A stretch of DNA of 64,000 nt, taken from assembly GCA_030145715.1 (NCBI GenBank), contig JAIXHQ010000003.1:117210-181209 (forward strand), written 5' to 3'. Of the stretch, positions 60,380-64,000 are shown one piece after another; the first letter of the stretch is position 1, and every line of letters starts with the position of its first letter. A program made the position numbers and the translations under genes. The notes beneath the pieces are model-generated. The model saw nothing but the letters and a program-made list of their open reading frames with translations, was not told the DNA's origin and made no database searches. This DNA comes from Sphingopyxis sp. (lineage in GTDB: Bacteria; Pseudomonadota; Alphaproteobacteria; Sphingomonadales; Sphingomonadaceae).

Positions 60380-62683
60380 ATGATTTCGATGCGTTCCGCC
60401 TTGCTGCTTGCTCTTGCGAGCAGCGCGAGCCTGTTGCCCGCCGCCGCCCTTGCGCAGACTGAAACGCCGCCTGCGGAACAGGCGTCCCCGACCGATGGCA
60501 GCGAGCTTGGCGACATCATCGTCACCGCCCGCCGCCGCGAGGAAAATCTGCAAAGCGTACCGATCGCGGTGACAGCGTTCACGCAGGAAGGGATCGCGCA
60601 AAAAGGCATCACCGACCGCACCTCGCTGGCCGACAACACGCCTTCGCTGTTCACCATCAATGGCGGCTATCCCCGCGAGGCGGCCTTTTTTGCGCTGCGG
60701 GGTCAAGGGCCGGCCTTTGGCTCGACCCCGGGCGTCCTCAACTATTTCGCCGAAGTCCCCAACAGCGTGAATGTCGACGGCCGCGTCGGCACCTATTTCG
60801 ACCTTGCCAATATCCAGGTCCTGTCCGGGCCGCAGGGCACCTTGTTCGGCAAGAACGCCACGGGCGGCAACATCCTGTTCGAACCGGTCAAGCCGAAGGA
60901 CGAATTCGAAGGCTATGTCCGCGTCCAGTTGGGCAATTACGACGATCGCCGGATCGAGGGCGCGCTCAACACGCCGATCGTGCCAGGCCGCGTGCTTTTG
61001 CGGATCGCGGGCGAGGTTGGTCGGCGTGATGGCTATACGCGCGACGTCGGGCCGAATTTCGCGGGCAAGGATTATGACAATCTGTCCTACGAAAGCTTTC
61101 GCTTCGGACTGACGCTTCGGCCGACCGACAACATCGAACTCTATACGATGCTGCGTTATTACCAGTCGGCCAATAATGGCGGCGGCACCGTCATCGATGC
61201 GTTCAATCCCGCGGCCGGCGCCGACCTGGGGCCGCCCTTTGGCTTCATCCCCGTCCTCGCCTTTCATCCGGGTGCCGCCACCATTGTCAGCGAACAGCGG
61301 GCACGGGGCCCGCGCCGCGTGTCCTATGACCTCAACCAGTTTTCCCGAACGGAATATTGGCAGGTGATCAATCAGGCCTCGATTGAACTCACTGACAATA
61401 TCAAGCTGCGCAACATCATCAGCTATTCGCAGTTCCGCAATCGCTACGGCTATGACTATGACGCCACGCCCTTTCCGCTGGCGGGGCAGTCGTCGCGCAA
61501 TATCGACACTCTGGCGCCGAACACCTTTACCGAGGAATTGCAGCTTCAGGGCACCTTGCTGGACGACGCGATCGATTTCGCGGTCGGCGGCTATCTCGAT
61601 CGTACGACCACGAAGAATCCCGCCGGGATCGAACAATATACCTTCTTCCCCATCGGCACCCTGATTCCGCCGATCTTCGGCTATTTCGACAACCGCAACC
61701 GCAGCGAGGCGATATTCGGGCAGGCGACGGTCAACCTTGGCAAGCTGTCGGGCGCGCTGACCGGACTCAGCGTTACGGGCGGGTTGCGCTATACATGGGA
61801 GCATAGCTTCACGTCACAGACGATCGGCGCCCCGCCGGCGGTATCCGGATCGGTCGACAGCAAATATCCCAGTTACACCGCAACGCTCGATTATGACGTG
61901 ACGCCGGGCGTCCATGTCTATGTCACCGCCCGCGACGCCTATAAATCGGGCGGTGTCAACGGCCCCGTACCCACCGGTTCGGCATTTCGCACGTTCCCGC
62001 CGGAACGCCTGTCGGACATCGAATTCGGCGTGAAGTCGCAATTCTCGATCGGCGCCATGGACGTGCGCGCCAACGTCGCGGCCTATCGCGGCATGTACGA
62101 CAATATTCAGCGAACCACGGTGGAATCGGTCCAGACGCCCAGCGGCCCGGTGCTGCTCAACGTCACGCGAAGCGCCGCGAAAGGAAGGATTCAGGGCGTC
62201 GAATTGAATGTCGCGGTTGTGCCGGCGCGGGGCTTCACGCTCAACGGCAGCTATTCCTATATCGATGCGCGTTACACCGTCGTCGCCGACGCCAGTGCCG
62301 GGGCGATTCTGAACGGCGCGCCCTTCCCCTATACTCCAAAGCACAAATATTCGATCGGCGGCTCTTACGAAACGCCGATGGGCGGCGCGGGCGACCTGGT
62401 GCTGGCCGTCAATTATGTCCGCCAGACAAAGGTTTCGACCGCACAGACCAATAGCAGCTTCTATAATTTCCTGCCCGCTTATGGTCTGCTCAACGCCAGT
62501 GTCGGGCTAAGGGATGTGGGCGGTCGCCCCATCGACCTGACCTTGTTCGCAACCAACATCACCGACGAGGCGAAACCGGTCGGCGTGCTCGATCAATATG
62601 CGGGCAGTTCGGGCACGGTCGGCCTGACCTATACCGAACCGCGGATGTACGGCGTACGGATCGGCTATCGGTTCGGAAGCTGA
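60380..62683 (+). CDS. TonB-dependent receptor of the second locus
   Basis: 767 residues. Signal peptide (MISMRSALLLALASSASLLP ... AAALAQ), TonB-box-like GDIIVTARRREENLQSVPIA, plug (FFALRGQGPAFGSTPGV; LANIQVLSGPQGTLFGKNAT, then GG), and a barrel ending in EPRMYGVRIGYRFGS with terminal aromatic. Start chosen at ATG 60380 because GGGAGGGAA lies just upstream. This type (IIVTARRREENLQ) is widespread in sphingomonads for aromatic, terpenoid or sugar-derived substrates. First gene of receptor-esterase 3-trehalase. It presumably imports the ester that the locus consumes (inference). Confidence 0.93.
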   Translation: MISMRSALLLALASSASLLPAAALAQTETPPAEQASPTDGSELGDIIVTARRREENLQSVPIAVTAFTQEGIAQKGITDRTSLADNTPSLFTINGGYPREAAFFALRGQGPAFGSTPGVLNYFAEVPNSVNVDGRVGTYFDLANIQVLSGPQGTLFGKNATGGNILFEPVKPKDEFEGYVRVQLGNYDDRRIEGALNTPIVPGRVLLRIAGEVGRRDGYTRDVGPNFAGKDYDNLSYESFRFGLTLRPTDNIELYTMLRYYQSANNGGGTVIDAFNPAAGADLGPPFGFIPVLAFHPGAATIVSEQRARGPRRVSYDLNQFSRTEYWQVINQASIELTDNIKLRNIISYSQFRNRYGYDYDATPFPLAGQSSRNIDTLAPNTFTEELQLQGTLLDDAIDFAVGGYLDRTTTKNPAGIEQYTFFPIGTLIPPIFGYFDNRNRSEAIFGQATVNLGKLSGALTGLSVTGGLRYTWEHSFTSQTIGAPPAVSGSVDSKYPSYTATLDYDVTPGVHVYVTARDAYKSGGVNGPVPTGSAFRTFPPERLSDIEFGVKSQFSIGAMDVRANVAAYRGMYDNIQRTTVESVQTPSGPVLLNVTRSAAKGRIQGVELNVAVVPARGFTLNGSYSYIDARYTVVADASAGAILNGAPFPYTPKHKYSIGGSYETPMGGAGDLVLAVNYVRQTKVSTAQTNSSFYNFLPAYGLLNASVGLRDVGGRPIDLTLFATNITDEAKPVGVLDQYAGSSGTVGLTYTEPRMYGVRIGYRFGS

Positions 62684-62686
62684 CCG

Positions 62687-63643
62687 ATGACCGCCGCGTC
62701 GCCGCCGCAACCTCCCTTTGCCATGACCGTCAGCGCCGAGGCGCGGGCGGTGATGGACCCGATGCGCAAGGGTGGCGGGGCGCCGGAGGTCACAGCGACG
62801 CTGCTGCGCAATCCGATTACCCGCGCGGCGGTTCGCGCAGCCGCTGCCAATCACCTGAAGCCATTGAACAAGGGCCGCGCGCAACGCTTTGGGGTCGATG
62901 TCGAAAAAGGCAAAATTGCCGGGGTTCCGGTCAAATACATACGACGTCGCGATAGTGATCCGGCGGACAAGCGGCTGCTCATCAATTTCCACGGTGGCGG
63001 TTTCATTGTCGATTCCGGCTCGCTGACCGAAACGATCCCGATCGCCGGACTGACCGGCATCCCCGTGGTCACGGCGCTGTATCGCATGGCGCCCGAACAT
63101 GTTTTTCCTGCCGCGGTTGATGATGCGCTTTTGGTTTACACCGACGCATTGACCCATCGCGCGCCCGCCGCGATCGGCATCTATGGCAGTTCAGCGGGCG
63201 CGATCCTGACGTTGCAATTGCTCGCGCGGATCAAGGCTGAAGGGCTGCCGATGCCCGCCGCTGCGGGTGTCTTTTCAGGTGCGGCCGATCTTTCGCTGGT
63301 CGGCGATTGCGAAGCCTATCTGCCCGCGATCATGGGATCGCGCACGGCGGCCGAAACGCTGGCCGAATATCGCGGCGCCTGTGACCCCGTCGACCCCCTC
63401 TTCTCACCCGCGCGCGGCGATCTGTCGGGCCTGCCGCCGATGTTGATGATGACGAGTACGCGCGACCAGTTGCTAAGCCATACGATACTCGCCGACCTTG
63501 CGCTGCGCCGCGCCGGCGTGGACGTCGACCTGCGCGTCTATGAAGGCATGGCCCATGCATTCTGGGCGTGGATCGAATGCCCGGAGACCGACGTGGCGCT
63601 TGCTGCGCAGGCCGATTTCTTCACCAGACATCTGGAACGCTGA
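62687..63643 (+). CDS. HSL-like alpha/beta-hydrolase esterase 3
   Basis: 318 residues, no signal peptide. INFHGGGFIVDSG oxyanion region (102-105), YRMAPEHVFPAAVDDALLVY, nucleophile elbow GSSAGA (Ser169), TSTRDQLLSH (Asp), GMAHAFW (His). Three bases after the receptor stop and overlapping the trehalase start by one base (TGATG), so clearly in the same operon. Substrate unknown. Confidence 0.88.
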   Translation: MTAASPPQPPFAMTVSAEARAVMDPMRKGGGAPEVTATLLRNPITRAAVRAAAANHLKPLNKGRAQRFGVDVEKGKIAGVPVKYIRRRDSDPADKRLLINFHGGGFIVDSGSLTETIPIAGLTGIPVVTALYRMAPEHVFPAAVDDALLVYTDALTHRAPAAIGIYGSSAGAILTLQLLARIKAEGLPMPAAAGVFSGAADLSLVGDCEAYLPAIMGSRTAAETLAEYRGACDPVDPLFSPARGDLSGLPPMLMMTSTRDQLLSHTILADLALRRAGVDVDLRVYEGMAHAFWAWIECPETDVALAAQADFFTRHLER

Positions 63644-64000
63644 TGGGTGCTCAGGCGAGTCCCGCCGATCTTTATGGCCCGCTCCTCGCAAAGGTGCAGG
63701 AACGCGCCATCCTGCCCGACGGCAAGACATTCGTCGACGCATTGCCAAGGCGCCCGGTAGCGGAGATCATGCGCGACTTCGCGGCGCTGCCCGCGGGCGA
63801 CGACGCGCTGCGCCACTTCATCGCCGCCAATTTCGATCTGCCCACCGTCGCCGAGGGCGCGGCACCTGCGGTTCTGCCGCTTCGTGATCATATTCGTTCG
63901 CTGTGGACAAATCTGGCCCGGGCGCCCGAACGGGCCGCGACCGCATCGGCCCTGCCGGTACAGCAACTCCATGTGCTGCCCGGCGGCCGCTTCCGCGACA
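63643..64000 (+). CDS. Trehalase, GH37, N-terminal part (cut by window edge)
   Basis: 119 complete codons, open to base 64000. SPADLYGPLLAKVQERAILP, DGKTFVDALPRRPVAEIM, and the trehalase signature beginning LPGGRFRD at the edge identify the family, which splits trehalose into two glucoses. No signal peptide is seen (MGAQASPADLYG), pointing to a cytoplasmic form, unless a different start is used. Translationally coupled to esterase 3. Confidence 0.85.
   Translation, partial: MGAQASPADLYGPLLAKVQERAILPDGKTFVDALPRRPVAEIMRDFAALPAGDDALRHFIAANFDLPTVAEGAAPAVLPLRDHIRSLWTNLARAPERAATASALPVQQLHVLPGGRFRD

Noticed and set aside
1..64000. RNA genes, CRISPR arrays, insertion sequences, prophage or conjugation genes
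   Set aside because: No tRNA-like cloverleaf, rRNA segment, regularly spaced repeat, transposase or integrase sequence was recognised by reading; small structured RNAs could still escape this inspection.

Overview
The window is high-GC alphaproteobacterial DNA, most likely from a Sphingomonadaceae member (Sphingopyxis/Sphingomonas type). This is inferred from the gene content: TonB-dependent receptors controlled by LacI regulators, an ImuA-ImuB-DnaE2 mutasome with a GAAC-N7-GAAC SOS box, and flagellar genes arranged in sigma-54 and sigma-28 classes. No rRNA, tRNA, CRISPR array, insertion sequence or prophage gene was recognised. Coding density is very high; no gene-free stretch exceeds 300 bases, and the longest ones (1599-1857, 22088-22334, 46850-47104, 57086-57371) are all promoter regions described below.

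Region 1 (1-9.6 kb) is a pectin/oligogalacturonide utilisation locus. It has a TonB-dependent receptor (cut by the left edge), a secreted pectate lyase, a Tat-type esterase, and a leftward operon kduI-kduD-kdgK-carboxylesterase that turns unsaturated uronides into 2-keto-3-deoxy-6-phosphogluconate. A LacI-type regulator stands divergent from kduI. The same operator (GGTAACCGGTGTCA) lies in front of the receptor, the lyase and kduI. Region 2 (9.7-15.5 kb) is a complete tripartite RND efflux operon. Region 3 (15.6-21.1 kb) is the SOS-inducible imuA-imuB-dnaE2 translesion cassette, with a LexA box two bases before the imuA start codon.

Region 4 (21.2-52.2 kb) is a nearly complete single flagellar gene set: fliC; fliEFGHIJKLMNOPQR-flhB; fliD-fliS; a receiver-less sigma-54 activator; motA-motB; flgBCDEFGHIJKL; flgA; flgM-flgN; and a leaderless lytic transglycosylase-flhA-fliA operon. 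Four -24/-12 (sigma-54) promoters precede fliE, flgB, flgA and the transglycosylase. Four promoters of the form TTAA-N15-GCCGTTAA, presumably read by FliA, precede fliC, fliD, motA and flgM. The hierarchy activator/sigma-54 -> hook-basal body + FliA/FlgM -> filament and motor can therefore be read from the DNA. Several parts look reduced: FlgE (275 aa), FlgD (101 aa), FlgH without a lipobox, FliM without the CheY-binding motif, and FlgJ without a muramidase domain. No che, flhF or flhG genes are in the window. Region 5 (52.2-54.1 kb) holds four small leftward genes (membrane-anchored LuxR-type protein, unknown protein, four-helix membrane protein, MarR-like protein).

Region 6 (54.2-57.1 kb) encodes an Mcd-type methylsuccinyl-CoA dehydrogenase and an Mct-type 2-methylfumaryl-CoA isomerase. 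Region 7 (57.3-64 kb) is a second LacI-controlled scavenging locus: a TonB-dependent receptor, three leaderless HSL-family esterases and a GH37 trehalase (cut by the right edge), with operator TGGTATCGATACCA or close variants at its three promoters. I propose it takes up and uses an acylated trehalose or similar sugar ester; this is the most novel-looking system in the window.
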